Positions 35,771 to 45,027 of a DNA stretch of 64,000 nucleotides are shown here, one piece after another. This stretch comes from JAJEFO01 sp965209045 (lineage in GTDB: Bacteria; Pseudomonadota; Alphaproteobacteria; Rhodobacterales; Rhodobacteraceae), in NCBI GenBank assembly GCA_965209045.1, contig CBDBPW010000003.1, forward strand, positions 1,674,001 to 1,738,000, in the 5' to 3' direction. Under the pieces are notes generated by a model. That model made no database searches. It saw only the letters and a list, made by a program, of their open reading frames with translations, and was not told the DNA's origin. The number at the start of each line of letters is the position of its first letter. Within the stretch, counting starts at the first letter, position 1. The translations under genes were made by a program, and so were the position numbers.

Positions 35771-36122
35771 GTGTTCCCTACTCCTTCCGAAGCGAAGTTC
35801 CGAACCTGAGTGCACGCCGCAAAATGCGGTCCCAAGCTCCGCACCAGCGTCGATTCAAGAATTGCAGCCAACGCCTACCGAATCGCGTTTCGTGCAGCAA
35901 CATGCATCGGCACTTGAACTGGGCATGCCGGCGTGACGGCGCCTGCTCGGCCCCGTCCGGCCTCAAGCCTTCCCGAATCGCGCCGTTCAATCCAGCGGTC
36001 GTTCTGCATGTCTTGCGTGCGCCACTTTCGTCGTGCGACGCATTCTGCCAAAGCTGACTTCGCGATTCGCCAAGGCGGCAGAGGATCTCGTCTTGGCAGT
36101 TTGCTACCGGGAGGGGATGCGC
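35771..36122. other. Divergent intergenic region
   Basis: These 352 bp lie between the SNF2 helicase (minus) and the NTF2-like gene (plus). Frames on both strands are short or compositional shadows. It should hold two promoters; no operator-like palindrome, tRNA or hairpin was clear by eye. A GGGAGGGG ribosome site at 36109-36116 belongs to the plus-strand gene. Confidence 0.4.
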
Positions 36123-37139
36123 ATGACGACCAAGCCAGATGAACGGGAAACTGCCGGATGCACCGCATCTCTCGCGAATGCCAAGGAACGGGCTTGGGCG
36201 CTTGCTGCCGGAACCTCGCCGGACCGTTCGTTCCTCGATCCAGATCTGGCATTTCACGGCCCTGCGCCGGTCGGCGACCTCAAGGGCCGCGAGGCATTCG
36301 AGACGGCCCTGCTTGAACCGATAAGGGCGGCAATGCCGCAGGCCGCAAAGCGTCCATACCTCTACTTCGGCGGAGAATTCATGGGGCACGTCTGGGTCGG
36401 CGCCACGGGCAACATCGAGGGCGAAATGATCTTGCCCCTGTTCGGCGTCCCGCCGGGCAAGGGATGCCGCAAGCTGCGCTTCGGCGAATTCTACAGGTTC
36501 GAAGGCGGCCGGATCGCCGAGATCCGTTGCCTGCTGGACATTCCCGGCCTTGCCCATCAGGCGGGTATCGAGATGTTCCCGCCCTTCTCCGGACGCGCGC
36601 ACATTCCCGGAGGGCCACCCGCCGAAGTCGGCATCGTGAAGACTCCCCAGGATGCGAACCTGACCGAAACGACACGCAGCCTTGTCGAGAACATGATCGT
36701 CGGCGGCTGCAACAGCCTGGAAGGCAGCGACATGGCGAGCCAGGGACTGGGACAGTACTGGCAGGAAGACATGGCCTGGCACGGCCCTTGGGGCATCGGT
36801 TCCGCGTATGGGCTGCAGGAGTTCTACGACTATGCGCAAGGCCCGTCGGTAAGGTCGTTTCCCGGGCGCAAGGGTTCCTGGCCCAAGGAAGCGTTCGTGG
36901 CGGAAGCGCGCGTTGCGGGATTCGCCGGACAGTTCCTGGGCACGTTCTCCGGCGTCCCCTTTCGCGGCATTGAGCCGACCGGACAGAAGATCACCAAGAG
37001 GGTCATGGACTTCTACACCAGCAGGGACGGGCGGCTTGCGGAAAACTGGGTGCTGATCGACATGATCCGCTTCGCATCCGACTGTGGCGTGGACCTGATG
37101 GCACGCTTGCCCGAGGATCCCGCGCCGGCAGCGGCATGA
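36123..37139 (+). CDS. Tandem NTF2-like (SnoaL-type) protein
   Basis: A 338-residue protein built of two NTF2-like cones. First half: SFLDPDLAFHGPAPVGDLKG and FGEFYRFEGGRIAEIRCLLD; second half: QYWQEDMAWHGPWGIGSAYG, TGQKITKRVMDFYTSRDGRLAENW and LIDM. The repeated FHGP/WHGP and the 'GGRIAEI'/'DGRLAEN' strands show an internal duplication. The family includes polyketide cyclases and small hydrolases, so the activity cannot be named. The ATG at 36123 is chosen over 36117 because the ribosome site would touch the earlier one. It interrupts the minus-strand DNA-processing genes and looks unrelated to them. Confidence 0.75.
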   Translation: MTTKPDERETAGCTASLANAKERAWALAAGTSPDRSFLDPDLAFHGPAPVGDLKGREAFETALLEPIRAAMPQAAKRPYLYFGGEFMGHVWVGATGNIEGEMILPLFGVPPGKGCRKLRFGEFYRFEGGRIAEIRCLLDIPGLAHQAGIEMFPPFSGRAHIPGGPPAEVGIVKTPQDANLTETTRSLVENMIVGGCNSLEGSDMASQGLGQYWQEDMAWHGPWGIGSAYGLQEFYDYAQGPSVRSFPGRKGSWPKEAFVAEARVAGFAGQFLGTFSGVPFRGIEPTGQKITKRVMDFYTSRDGRLAENWVLIDMIRFASDCGVDLMARLPEDPAPAAA

Positions 37140-37274
37140 AGGCAACGCCTCGATTCCTTCCAGGCCTGGCAGGCAGCCTTCATCGGAAGGCGCCGCAATG
37201 TCAGGGCGTTCATGTGGTCGGTCCTCGTTCCGGACAGGCAGCCTGACGTCATCGCAAATGGATGATCGGCACGG

Positions 37275-38684
37275 TCATGGCATCTGATTGGCCTCAAGCG
37301 TCCTGACCCGCGCTTCGTAGAAGTTCCGGAGATTCCCTGCCCTGCCGTCGTCGATTCGTCCCTCCCGCAAGAGCCGATCGATCTGGGCATGCACGGCTGC
37401 AATCGTTGTCCAGCCGTTCGGCGGCGCTTCGGTACCCCGCCACCTGGTCAGGATGTTCCTGGTCGCCGAAGCCACTGCTGCGGCAGGCATGATCTCGGGC
37501 GCCATGAGAACCGTTGCCCGCCTTCCAAGCTGCTGCAGTCGCGCATCGCCAAACTGCTCGACGACCGACATGCGGGCCTGCCAGTCATCAGCCATGTTGA
37601 AGCTGCGCAGCAGTCGCTTGTCCTCACGCCCGTAGAACCCGTCGTAGATGCGTTCCTCAACGCGCACTGACTCCCCGGGGCTGGGCGGCGGATATCGTTG
37701 GACCCTCAACTCGGCCATGGCTGTGCCAACGCGGCGAGAGAAGTCTGGACTGCTGGCGATTTCTCGGCATCTGTCGCGTACGGTCTCGTCCACGACGCGC
37801 GAGTGGAAGAGCATCGGAGACTCGTTGATCTTCAGCCTGTGCACGACGCGAGGCGACCGATCCAAGAGTTCAATCAGCCCAGCCTGATCAAGGCTGAAGC
37901 ACTCAACCGGATCCGCGATCCGGACATCGAAGAAGGCCGCCGCATTTGCGCTCTCCGCGTCGTGGCCGCAGCCGCACCCGACAATGCCCCGGGGCGGCGC
38001 GGCCGAGAGCCGCGTCACGAACTCCAGAGGCTCGCCGGACGCGAGCAGCCTGTCGACATGCGTCTTGTCCCTGTTGTCAAGAATCTCCTCGAAGAGATCG
38101 GGCGCTCGGCTCCGGACAAGTTGCAGAAGATGCAAGGTGGCTTCGACGTCGCCAAGAGCGTCATGGGCGTCATGGTCCTTGAATCCGTTTGCAGGCGCGA
38201 GAGCGTCCAGCCTGAAGACCGCGTTCCCGGCATTTTCCACAGGCCACGCGAGGGTCTTGTGCGCACGCCAGTGCACCGCATACAGGACCTGCAAGACATC
38301 AAGTCGCGTGTTCCCGTTGAACTGGGTTGCAAAGACGCTTGGCTGAAGCATCTGGTAGAAGGATTGCCGCAGGAAGTTCTCGTCGAAGCTCATCGAGTTG
38401 TAACCGGTCCACGTGGCCGGCGCCCATGCCTCGACGAGGCGCTGTATCTCCTGCATCATTTCGAACCAGCTCGGCAACGCTGGATCCGTAAGCTGGTCAA
38501 TTTGGACCCCACTGATCGCGAGCGCCACTGGAGAAGGCAATACGTGCGGGGCAAGCCGACAGCGCATGTTCACGCGTTCGAGCGGCCTGAGTTCGTCATC
38601 CGCAAGAATTGCCGCAAACTGCAGGGGTTGATCGTACGCGGGCGATGTTCCGGTGGTTTCGAGATCGTAGAAGGCGAAAGGCAT
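37275..38684 (-). CDS. sbcB: Exodeoxyribonuclease I (SbcB-like)
   Basis: A 469-residue single-strand 3'-5' exonuclease. DEDDh residues: D and E in FYDLETTGTSPAYDQPLQFAAI (about 7 and 9), D in NSMSFDENFLRQSF, and the late HDALGDVEATL block. TGYNSMSFD, GFKDHDAHDALGDV and INESPMLF follow E. coli exonuclease I in order, and the length matches (about 475). It digests single-stranded DNA from 3' ends in recombination and mismatch repair. Start is ATG 38684 (MPFAFYDLE); an in-frame ATG at 38705 region is possible. The gene sits 500 bp beyond the NTF2-like gene on the helicase strand. Confidence 0.85.
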   Translation of the reverse strand: MPFAFYDLETTGTSPAYDQPLQFAAILADDELRPLERVNMRCRLAPHVLPSPVALAISGVQIDQLTDPALPSWFEMMQEIQRLVEAWAPATWTGYNSMSFDENFLRQSFYQMLQPSVFATQFNGNTRLDVLQVLYAVHWRAHKTLAWPVENAGNAVFRLDALAPANGFKDHDAHDALGDVEATLHLLQLVRSRAPDLFEEILDNRDKTHVDRLLASGEPLEFVTRLSAAPPRGIVGCGCGHDAESANAAAFFDVRIADPVECFSLDQAGLIELLDRSPRVVHRLKINESPMLFHSRVVDETVRDRCREIASSPDFSRRVGTAMAELRVQRYPPPSPGESVRVEERIYDGFYGREDKRLLRSFNMADDWQARMSVVEQFGDARLQQLGRRATVLMAPEIMPAAAVASATRNILTRWRGTEAPPNGWTTIAAVHAQIDRLLREGRIDDGRAGNLRNFYEARVRTLEANQMP

Positions 38685-39169
38685 CGCGGGCAATCTACGG
38701 TCCATCGACCTGAAGCAAAAGACCGACAAACCTTGCCTGCGATGCATGTGCGCCCTTTGCGACCATCCGGTCTGCCCGAACCCGTGGAGTGAGGATCAAC
38801 GTCCACCCCCGCTATTTTGAAGAGCCGTCGACAGACACCGCTGTGGCAACGTAGCAGTCCGTGAAGGCGCCCAATTGGCCGGTTTGACCATAGTGGACGA
38901 GTCGCGGATGCCCGAAGACAGGGGAGCATCTCCCAAGAAGTGTCAGATCCAGAGGCATTGACGTGCAGCGGATTCAGCTTGTGCGGACAAGAATGCTGAT
39001 CGTTCACGAAATCAGTGACGGCAGGCGGGTCCTCTCGCTGCCAATCGTGCGGGGCAAAGGGGGCGATCCTGCCCCAACCTGCCGCGCAACTGACAGGACA
39101 TGGGCCCAAAGCGACGAATCGCGTGTCCGGCCCTTCTACGTTCGCCGAGAAGTCATTGAACCCAGACCG
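38685..39169. other. Gene-poor spacer
   Basis: These 485 bp between the exonuclease I start and the DUF2165 stop hold frames on both strands, but none has protein-like composition throughout. Composition is more mixed than the flanking genes (runs such as AATTGGCC and scattered A/T), as in degenerate sequence. No tRNA, IS end or clear hairpin was recognised. Confidence 0.4.
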
Positions 39170-39664
39170 TCATCCAACGACGAGCAGGATCATGGTCGCC
39201 ATGCCCCAGAGCGTCATCTGGTAGTGGGTATTCTGTGCGCCCTCGTGACAGAACCAGTAGCAAAACCAGTTGCCCGCCACCAAGAAGCCGGCCCAGATGC
39301 TGGTAAACAAGAGCGTCCCCAGCACCGCGACACTGCGACCAGTTGCCAATTCTGCGTGACCGAAAGCAGACATCACGAGGGTAGCTACTCCTGCCCACAA
39401 CGCGATGGCCGCGACGACTTCCCAAACCACGATGATCGCGAACAACGACTTCTGAACCGACGCGTCCGAAATCCTTCGATGCGCAACGGCCTCGTAGGCC
39501 TCGGGAAACTCTTCCCGCATGCGAGTCATGTCGAGAACTTCTGCCGTTGTGGTGCTGTTCAGCGCGGAATGAAATAAGTTGTCCAGAACCCCGGTCGTGA
39601 GCCACGCCGCCAGGAAGAAGACACAGGCTGTCTGTGCGACGAGGATGATCGTCTCGAGAATCAT
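39170..39664 (-). CDS. DUF2165-family small integral membrane protein
   Basis: A 164-residue membrane protein with four hydrophobic segments: ILVAQTACVFFLAAWLTTGV at the N-terminus, SLFAIIVVWEVVAAIALWAGV, VAVLGTLLFTSIWAGFLVAG and MTLWGMATMILLVVG at the end. NWFCYWFCHEGAQNTHYQ between helices three and four is the family signature. Function unknown. A perfect hairpin (39689-39718) separates it from the peptide-binding-protein gene upstream, so it likely has its own promoter or is reached by read-through. Confidence 0.85.
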   Translation of the reverse strand: MILETIILVAQTACVFFLAAWLTTGVLDNLFHSALNSTTTAEVLDMTRMREEFPEAYEAVAHRRISDASVQKSLFAIIVVWEVVAAIALWAGVATLVMSAFGHAELATGRSVAVLGTLLFTSIWAGFLVAGNWFCYWFCHEGAQNTHYQMTLWGMATMILLVVG

Positions 39665-39688
39665 GTCCCGTCCTTGGCGTCATCGTCA

Positions 39689-39718
39689 TTGGCGGGGCGG
39701 CGAGTGCCGCCCCGCCAA
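39689..39718 (-). terminator. Perfect 13-bp hairpin downstream of the binding-protein gene
   Basis: TTGGCGGGGCGGC (39689-39701), loop GAGT, then the exact complement (39706-39718). It begins 9 bp after the stop of the minus-strand gene at 39727 and lies 25 bp upstream of the DUF2165 start. Probable terminator of the six-gene operon above it; no T-run follows. Confidence 0.7.
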
Positions 39719-39726
39719 GGTGAACA

Positions 39727-41388
39727 TCAGGTCCAGTGAAGCAGTGCTGGCCGAATTTCGAACGAAATGTGGTGAGCACCGCCGCCCAGGCCTTCGCGGG
39801 TGTGGTTGTACAGCGAACGCCAGTAAGGCTGGATCGTAACGCCTTCCTCCTGGATGATTGCTTCGCCCGTCGCCATCAAGGCGCGACGCTGTTCAACGTC
39901 TGGAGTGGCCAGGGCCTGCTCCAGCAAGGCGTCGAATTCCGGATTCGCCCAGCCGAATTCGTTCCAGGCCTCGCCGGACCGATAGGCAAGCGCCCAGATC
40001 TGCACGCCGAAAGGACGGTGGTTCCAGTTCGTCGAGCTGAACGGGTACTTTGCCCAATCGTTCCAGAACGTGCTGCCGGGAAGAACTGTGCGCTTTACGT
40101 TGATGCCGGCGTCCCGCAATTGCGCAGCCACGGCGTCGGTCGTGTCCTTGCGCCAGGCGTCGTCGATCGAGATCAGTTCGTGCTCGTAGTCCGCCATGCC
40201 AGCCTCCTGCACCAAGGCCAAGGCACCTGCGGGATCGAACTTCGGATCACCAATGTCGATGTACTCCGGATGCGCCGGACCGACATGGTGGTTCTGGGCG
40301 GGCACGCCGCGACTGTTGTAGCCGAGTTCCAATAGAACCGAATTGTCCACGGCCATGGAAATCGCCTGCCGGACGCGCTTGTCGGCATAAGGCTTCATGC
40401 CGTCCACTTCGGCCAGCTGGTTGGGGCGGATGACGATGGTGGCCATGGTCACGACCTCGTTTTCGACCCAGCCGTCAAACGACGTCATGATGTCGATGAA
40501 CTCGCCCTCGATCGTGTAGAGCATGTCAATCTCGTCCGCCTCGGCAGCCGCGACGAAGGCAGAGGGATCCGTGCCGTAGTCGATGTACTCCACTCGGTCC
40601 ATCCAGGCGCCGTTTCCTTCATTCCACCAAGTGTGGTTCTCGTTGCGCACCAGCACGCCCTTGACGCCAACCTCCAGGCTTTCAGGCAAGTACGGCCCGG
40701 TGCCAACGGGATTGGCGAGCATGCTGTCGGGATCGTGCGAACTGTGCACGATCGCTGCGGGATAGTCTGCCATGCCGGCGATCAGCGAGATGTCGGGCCT
40801 CGGCAGGTTCAGACGCACGGTGTGGGCGTCCACGACTTCAATGGCGCCCTCGATCGCCTTGTTCGTGTCCGGATCGATCAACACGGCGAATCGGCCAGCC
40901 ATCGAGTTGCCCTCGACGGCCTTGTCGCACCAGCCGGTGATGTTGCGCGCGACGTCCTCGGCGGTGAAGTCGTCGCCGTTGTTCCATTTGACGCCCTTGC
41001 GAAGGTTCAACGTATAGGTCTGGGCGTCTTCGGCGATGTCCCAGCTTTCGAGCAATACCGGCAGGAACGTCCCGTCGTTTTCGTAGGAGACGAGATTCTC
41101 CAGCCAGCCTCGGGCAAAGTTGGCGATCTGCGACCAGTCAAAGGTGCGCGGGTCCTTCAGCGCGCGCACTTCCATCTGGATGCGCACGGTTCCGCCCATC
41201 TTCGCGTGGCTGGCTGCCTGTGCCGGCGCGACATGGCCCAGCATGCCGTAGGCGGTGGCGGCCGTCGCGCCGAAGGTGCTGGCGAGCGCAAGGAACTCCC
41301 TGCGGTTGACCGGGTCGTGACCGACCCTCTTGGCCTGTTCGGTAATCGCCTTTGGCAGCGGCTTTCCCGTGCGTGTCAGGTATTGCAT
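39727..41388 (-). CDS. Peptide-type ABC substrate-binding protein with Tat signal (orphan)
   Basis: A 553-residue SBP_bac_5 protein. NRREFLALASTFGATAATAYG is a twin-arginine signal, so it is exported folded. The mature domain has YTLNLRKGVKWNNGDDFTAEDV, VGTGPYLPESLEVG, a central VRQAISMAVDN block and GWANPEFDALLEQAL. The ATG at 41388 follows GGAGGAAA with four bases between. No permease or ATPase lies beside it; the operon upstream encodes amide- and lactam-type enzymes. It must use permeases elsewhere or act as a receptor or enzyme partner. A hairpin follows the gene. Confidence 0.9.
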   Translation of the reverse strand: MQYLTRTGKPLPKAITEQAKRVGHDPVNRREFLALASTFGATAATAYGMLGHVAPAQAASHAKMGGTVRIQMEVRALKDPRTFDWSQIANFARGWLENLVSYENDGTFLPVLLESWDIAEDAQTYTLNLRKGVKWNNGDDFTAEDVARNITGWCDKAVEGNSMAGRFAVLIDPDTNKAIEGAIEVVDAHTVRLNLPRPDISLIAGMADYPAAIVHSSHDPDSMLANPVGTGPYLPESLEVGVKGVLVRNENHTWWNEGNGAWMDRVEYIDYGTDPSAFVAAAEADEIDMLYTIEGEFIDIMTSFDGWVENEVVTMATIVIRPNQLAEVDGMKPYADKRVRQAISMAVDNSVLLELGYNSRGVPAQNHHVGPAHPEYIDIGDPKFDPAGALALVQEAGMADYEHELISIDDAWRKDTTDAVAAQLRDAGINVKRTVLPGSTFWNDWAKYPFSSTNWNHRPFGVQIWALAYRSGEAWNEFGWANPEFDALLEQALATPDVEQRRALMATGEAIIQEEGVTIQPYWRSLYNHTREGLGGGAHHISFEIRPALLHWT

Positions 41389-41481
41389 TTGCTTTCCTCC
41401 ATGTTTGGTCGTACGGGGGCCTTCGGACCGTTCGCAGACCCCCTGCTGTTTGGCGGCATCCGAAAATGACCGCACATTCTG

Positions 41482-42366
41482 TCACTGCGGCATGCGCATT
41501 GCCGCGACGCCGTCGGCTTCGGTCACTGAGCAGCAAATGCTGGAAAGCGTTCTGGCCTGCTCGTCTGGCCAGGGCCTTCCTCGATGCAACACCGCTCGCT
41601 GATCCCAGATCAGGACGTCGCCCACCTCCCATTGGTGAGAATACGTGAATTCCGGCTGCGTGCAGAACTCCATCAATTCATCCAGCAATTCCGCGCTCTC
41701 GGCCTCGCCATATCCGTCAACCTTATAGGCGTGCGACGCAATGTAAAGCGCTTCGCGACCGTTCACCGGATTGGTCCAGATGGCCTTCCAGTGGGTTGCC
41801 GGCCACTTGTGAAACATCGGATGCTTGGCCAGCTGCGGCGAGATCTTTGCCCGCGAGACGGAATAATGGTGCCAGATGCCACGGTCCCGAATTCGGGCGC
41901 GCAGTTCTTCGGGCATGGCCGCCCACGCGGCCCTGGTCGAGGCAAGCTCGGTCTCGCCGCCCTCCGCGGACACCACGCGAGCGGCGAGGATGTTTGTCAA
42001 TGCCGGCGTCGGCATGAAGGTGCTGTCGGCATGCCAGAGGAAATTCGATTCCAGGTGCAGCTTGTGCAAGTCCATGTCGCCTTCGAGGGAACTGTCGGAC
42101 TGCACGTTGGTGACTTTGGGGATCGCGAATTCCTCGCCGGGCTTGCGTTCGTCGGCCTTGCGGTCCTCGATCGGACCAAACGCGCGGGCCAGTGCCAGAT
42201 GCGCGGCGTCGCCGAAGTCCTGGGCGCGGAACAAGAGCGCGGAATGCTCCTCGAACAACGCGCGCAGTTCCGCAAACCGCCCAGAAGGAAAGAACTCGTC
42301 CAACGGCAAGCCGGAGACTTCAACGCCGAAGTTCCGGTTCAGGGGAATCGTCTTCAATTCGGTCAC
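41482..42366 (-). CDS. TauD/TfdA-family Fe(II)/2-oxoglutarate dioxygenase
   Basis: A 294-residue dioxygenase. The iron-binding HxD is H112-D114 in LWHADSTFMP, the distal histidine lies in AVLHRGRPW near residue 262, and the arginine for 2-oxoglutarate is in the following RPWPDEQARTL. It probably hydroxylates and so cleaves or oxidises the operon's substrate using oxygen and 2-oxoglutarate. It is 10 bp downstream of the FAD oxidase gene and in one operon with it. Confidence 0.9.
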   Translation of the reverse strand: MTELKTIPLNRNFGVEVSGLPLDEFFPSGRFAELRALFEEHSALLFRAQDFGDAAHLALARAFGPIEDRKADERKPGEEFAIPKVTNVQSDSSLEGDMDLHKLHLESNFLWHADSTFMPTPALTNILAARVVSAEGGETELASTRAAWAAMPEELRARIRDRGIWHHYSVSRAKISPQLAKHPMFHKWPATHWKAIWTNPVNGREALYIASHAYKVDGYGEAESAELLDELMEFCTQPEFTYSHQWEVGDVLIWDQRAVLHRGRPWPDEQARTLSSICCSVTEADGVAAMRMPQ

Positions 42367-42376
42367 GATGGCATCC

Positions 42377-43783
42377 TCAGGTCACGGCCTTGGCCTTGAT
42401 TTCATCGGCGGTCAGATGCATGACCTGACGCCAAGCGGCGGACTTGGCACTGTTCAAGAGTCCCTTCGGGTCGAGACGCTTCTTCCATGCCAGGTGGGTG
42501 TAGTCGGCAGTGTGCATCCCGCCACGTTCGACCTCGTTGGTGTGCGCATCGAAGATGGCGCAGCCGTGCGCCTCGTAGGTCCTGTTGATCGCGTCCAGCC
42601 GCTCCTTTCCGGAATACCAGATGATGGGCAGGTCGATGGCCACGACCTGGCCACCGAGGCGGATGAATTCATGATGTGTCCAAACGTCGTCGCCCAGGTC
42701 CTCTCGCAGGGCCACGAGGGCATCGGCGTCTGACGGATCAGGCACGTTCACCTGCTGGTAGGTCGCGGAGCGATCAGACTTCAGGACCTGCAGCGTGGTG
42801 TGATTGAAGCAGAACTCAAAGACGTGCGGTATGCCGGCGGCCTCCCGGTCTGCATCGCCAAGCGTCAATTCAAGCTGACCGCCTTGTTCCGCGATCAGGT
42901 CACGGAGCGTTTCCACGTCCTCTGCCGGAACATAGCAGGCCAGGAGATCTCGTCCGTCACTCAAATGCCCTTTCAGGCGCGGAAAGTAGTCCACGATGCG
43001 AGCGTCCACGACACTTACCATTTTCGGCGCAATGCCATTGGCAGAAGCCGCGGCAAAGCCCGCCGCGTAGGCGCTGCGGTAATTTTCAAAAGTTGCCATA
43101 CAGGCGATCCAGTCCCGACTGGCAACGGCACGCAACGTTACCTCCGTTATGACGCCGTTCAGCCCCCAGGCATGGTGAACTTTAAGGACATCCTCGCCGC
43201 GGAAGACATGCTCCTGCGGCTGCTCCTCGACAGAAAGAGCCTTGATCTCGATCAGGTTGCCCGGCTCGCGCAGCGCGCCCGTCGCCAGCGATCCGATGCC
43301 AACGGATCCCCCTGCAACGAACCCGCCGATGGTGGCGATGTCCTGCGTCGACGGGAACATTGCCATTTCCTGACCGGTCGCCTGCAAGGCACGGTTGATG
43401 TCCGCCATCAAGGCGCCTGCTTCCGTGCTGACGAACCCGTCGCCAACGTCCAGGATCCGGTTCATCGATGTCGTCTCGACGATCAGTCCGCCTTCGACCG
43501 GAACCGACTGCCCGTAGTTTCCCGTGCCTCCGCCGCGCAGCACGATCGGAACGTCCGCGTCATGGGCCACCTGCAGGCAATGCTTCATTTCCTCGACTGT
43601 CTTGGGCACCGCGACGAGATCGCCAAAGCACCCCTTGAGCTCCTCGTTCAGTATCGGGCTGTACCAGAAGAAGTCGCGGGATCGCTTCTTCACCAGTGCC
43701 GGCTCGTCAATCACCTCGACCGGCGCCAGCCGGGCGGCGAAGGCGCCCCAGTCGATGAATATCTTGCCTGAAATTGAATTCAT
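42377..43783 (-). CDS. FAD-linked oxidase (VAO/PCMH-type fold)
   Basis: A 468-residue flavoprotein. The FAD diphosphate-binding region is LRGGGTGNYGQSVP (about residues 82-95), with IGGFVAGGSVGIGSL as the second loop, and the C-terminal cap ends in HLAWKKRLDPKGLLN, as in glycolate-oxidase-subunit-D or cytokinin-oxidase relatives. It oxidises an alcohol, amine or hydroxy acid, passing electrons to oxygen or a quinone. Its start overlaps the amidohydrolase stop (ATGA). Confidence 0.88.
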   Translation of the reverse strand: MNSISGKIFIDWGAFAARLAPVEVIDEPALVKKRSRDFFWYSPILNEELKGCFGDLVAVPKTVEEMKHCLQVAHDADVPIVLRGGGTGNYGQSVPVEGGLIVETTSMNRILDVGDGFVSTEAGALMADINRALQATGQEMAMFPSTQDIATIGGFVAGGSVGIGSLATGALREPGNLIEIKALSVEEQPQEHVFRGEDVLKVHHAWGLNGVITEVTLRAVASRDWIACMATFENYRSAYAAGFAAASANGIAPKMVSVVDARIVDYFPRLKGHLSDGRDLLACYVPAEDVETLRDLIAEQGGQLELTLGDADREAAGIPHVFEFCFNHTTLQVLKSDRSATYQQVNVPDPSDADALVALREDLGDDVWTHHEFIRLGGQVVAIDLPIIWYSGKERLDAINRTYEAHGCAIFDAHTNEVERGGMHTADYTHLAWKKRLDPKGLLNSAKSAAWRQVMHLTADEIKAKAVT

Positions 43784-45027
43784 GCGAGCTCTCCCTGGAA
43801 TGCGGCGGAAATCCCCTTGGGAGGCGAGACCCCCGCCAGCAAGTCTGACGTGGTTGCGGCGTCGAACATGATCAGGTCCCCGACCGCAGCGCCGTCGACA
43901 TGGGTGGGCGGGAGGCCAAGGGCTTGCCGGGCGCCGGTGGTTATCATCGGGAAATGGGTGCCGAACGGCGGATCCAGGTGCGCGACGAGCACGGCCAATG
44001 CAAGCGACTGGCGCGGGTCATGGCGACCCAGCGGGCAAAAGGCGTCCTGCACGTTGTCCGTGCCGACGGCAACCTGGACACCCGCGGCTCGAAGCTCCAG
44101 GATCCTGGTCACTCCGCGTCTGTCAGGCGTTCCGTCCGCGCGTCCCTGGAGAAACAGGTTGGCGGCCGGAAGAGCCGCAACGGAAAGGCCGGACAGCTCG
44201 ATCTTCTCGAGAAGTTCGTCCAGGGATTCCGAACCGAGGTTCATCAGGTTGCAGGCATGTCCGCACAGGACCGGTCCCTGAAACCCGGTCTCGATCGCCA
44301 TGTCAGCGATGATCTCCAATCCGTCAAGCCTGTCGTCGAGCCCTTCGTCAACGTGAAAGTCCAGTGCGAGGCCATGCCTTTCGGCCGCCTCAAAGGCCTG
44401 CCGGATTCCTCTTCGCCGATCCGCCTGGTCGAACACGAAGACTCCGAGTACGCCGCCATTGGATGCAATCTCCCTGGCAATCGCGTCCGCGACTTCAGGA
44501 TCCGCGATCTGTTCGACGTCGGTCAATGGCGCCAATTGCAAGGTCACGCGGTCGCTGCACTCCTGGGCCAGTTCACGAAGAACCGACCAGGCAAGCGAAG
44601 GCGCATTGGGATCGTCGTCTCGACCCCAGTCCACGTGGCTGCGAACGATTCCGCAGCCACTGGAGATGAGCTCTTCAAGCCCTCGCATGGCGCGCGATCG
44701 AATGTCGCTGTGGGTCCAGTAAACGCGATCCGCGGCTTGCGCGGCGATGGCAGCCTGCAAGCCGCCCCTGACGCCGTTCATGCGGGAAATGGTGTAGCAT
44801 TTGTCGAGGTGGACATGGCACTCGGCCAATTTCGGCAAGACCACCCGTGGCGGCTCGCCCGTCGGACTCGCCTGAACCAGGCGATCCGCGCGCCCGTTGC
44901 GGATGAGCAGGTCGCCGTGTACGCAGTCCTGGATTCTGGAGCCTCCGAACTCGTTCGGACGCGCAATCAGCGAGACCGGAACCCTCGCGTTCGGCAGCAC
45001 GAGGTCCGTGGCGTGCTGGGCAATCAT
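43780..45027 (-). CDS. Amidohydrolase of the cytosine deaminase type
   Basis: A 415-residue metal-dependent hydrolase. Metal ligands are H71 and H73 in ECHVHLDKCY, a later histidine in ALDFHVDEGLDD and in VLCGHACNL, and the final aspartate in VAVGTDNVQD. The HVHLDK form is typical of cytosine deaminase-like and creatinine deaminase-like enzymes that remove an amino or open a cyclic amide. The ATG at 45027 overlaps the creatininase-family stop (ATGA), so all four upstream operon genes are translationally coupled. Confidence 0.87.
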   Translation of the reverse strand: MIAQHATDLVLPNARVPVSLIARPNEFGGSRIQDCVHGDLLIRNGRADRLVQASPTGEPPRVVLPKLAECHVHLDKCYTISRMNGVRGGLQAAIAAQAADRVYWTHSDIRSRAMRGLEELISSGCGIVRSHVDWGRDDDPNAPSLAWSVLRELAQECSDRVTLQLAPLTDVEQIADPEVADAIAREIASNGGVLGVFVFDQADRRRGIRQAFEAAERHGLALDFHVDEGLDDRLDGLEIIADMAIETGFQGPVLCGHACNLMNLGSESLDELLEKIELSGLSVAALPAANLFLQGRADGTPDRRGVTRILELRAAGVQVAVGTDNVQDAFCPLGRHDPRQSLALAVLVAHLDPPFGTHFPMITTGARQALGLPPTHVDGAAVGDLIMFDAATTSDLLAGVSPPKGISAAFQGELA

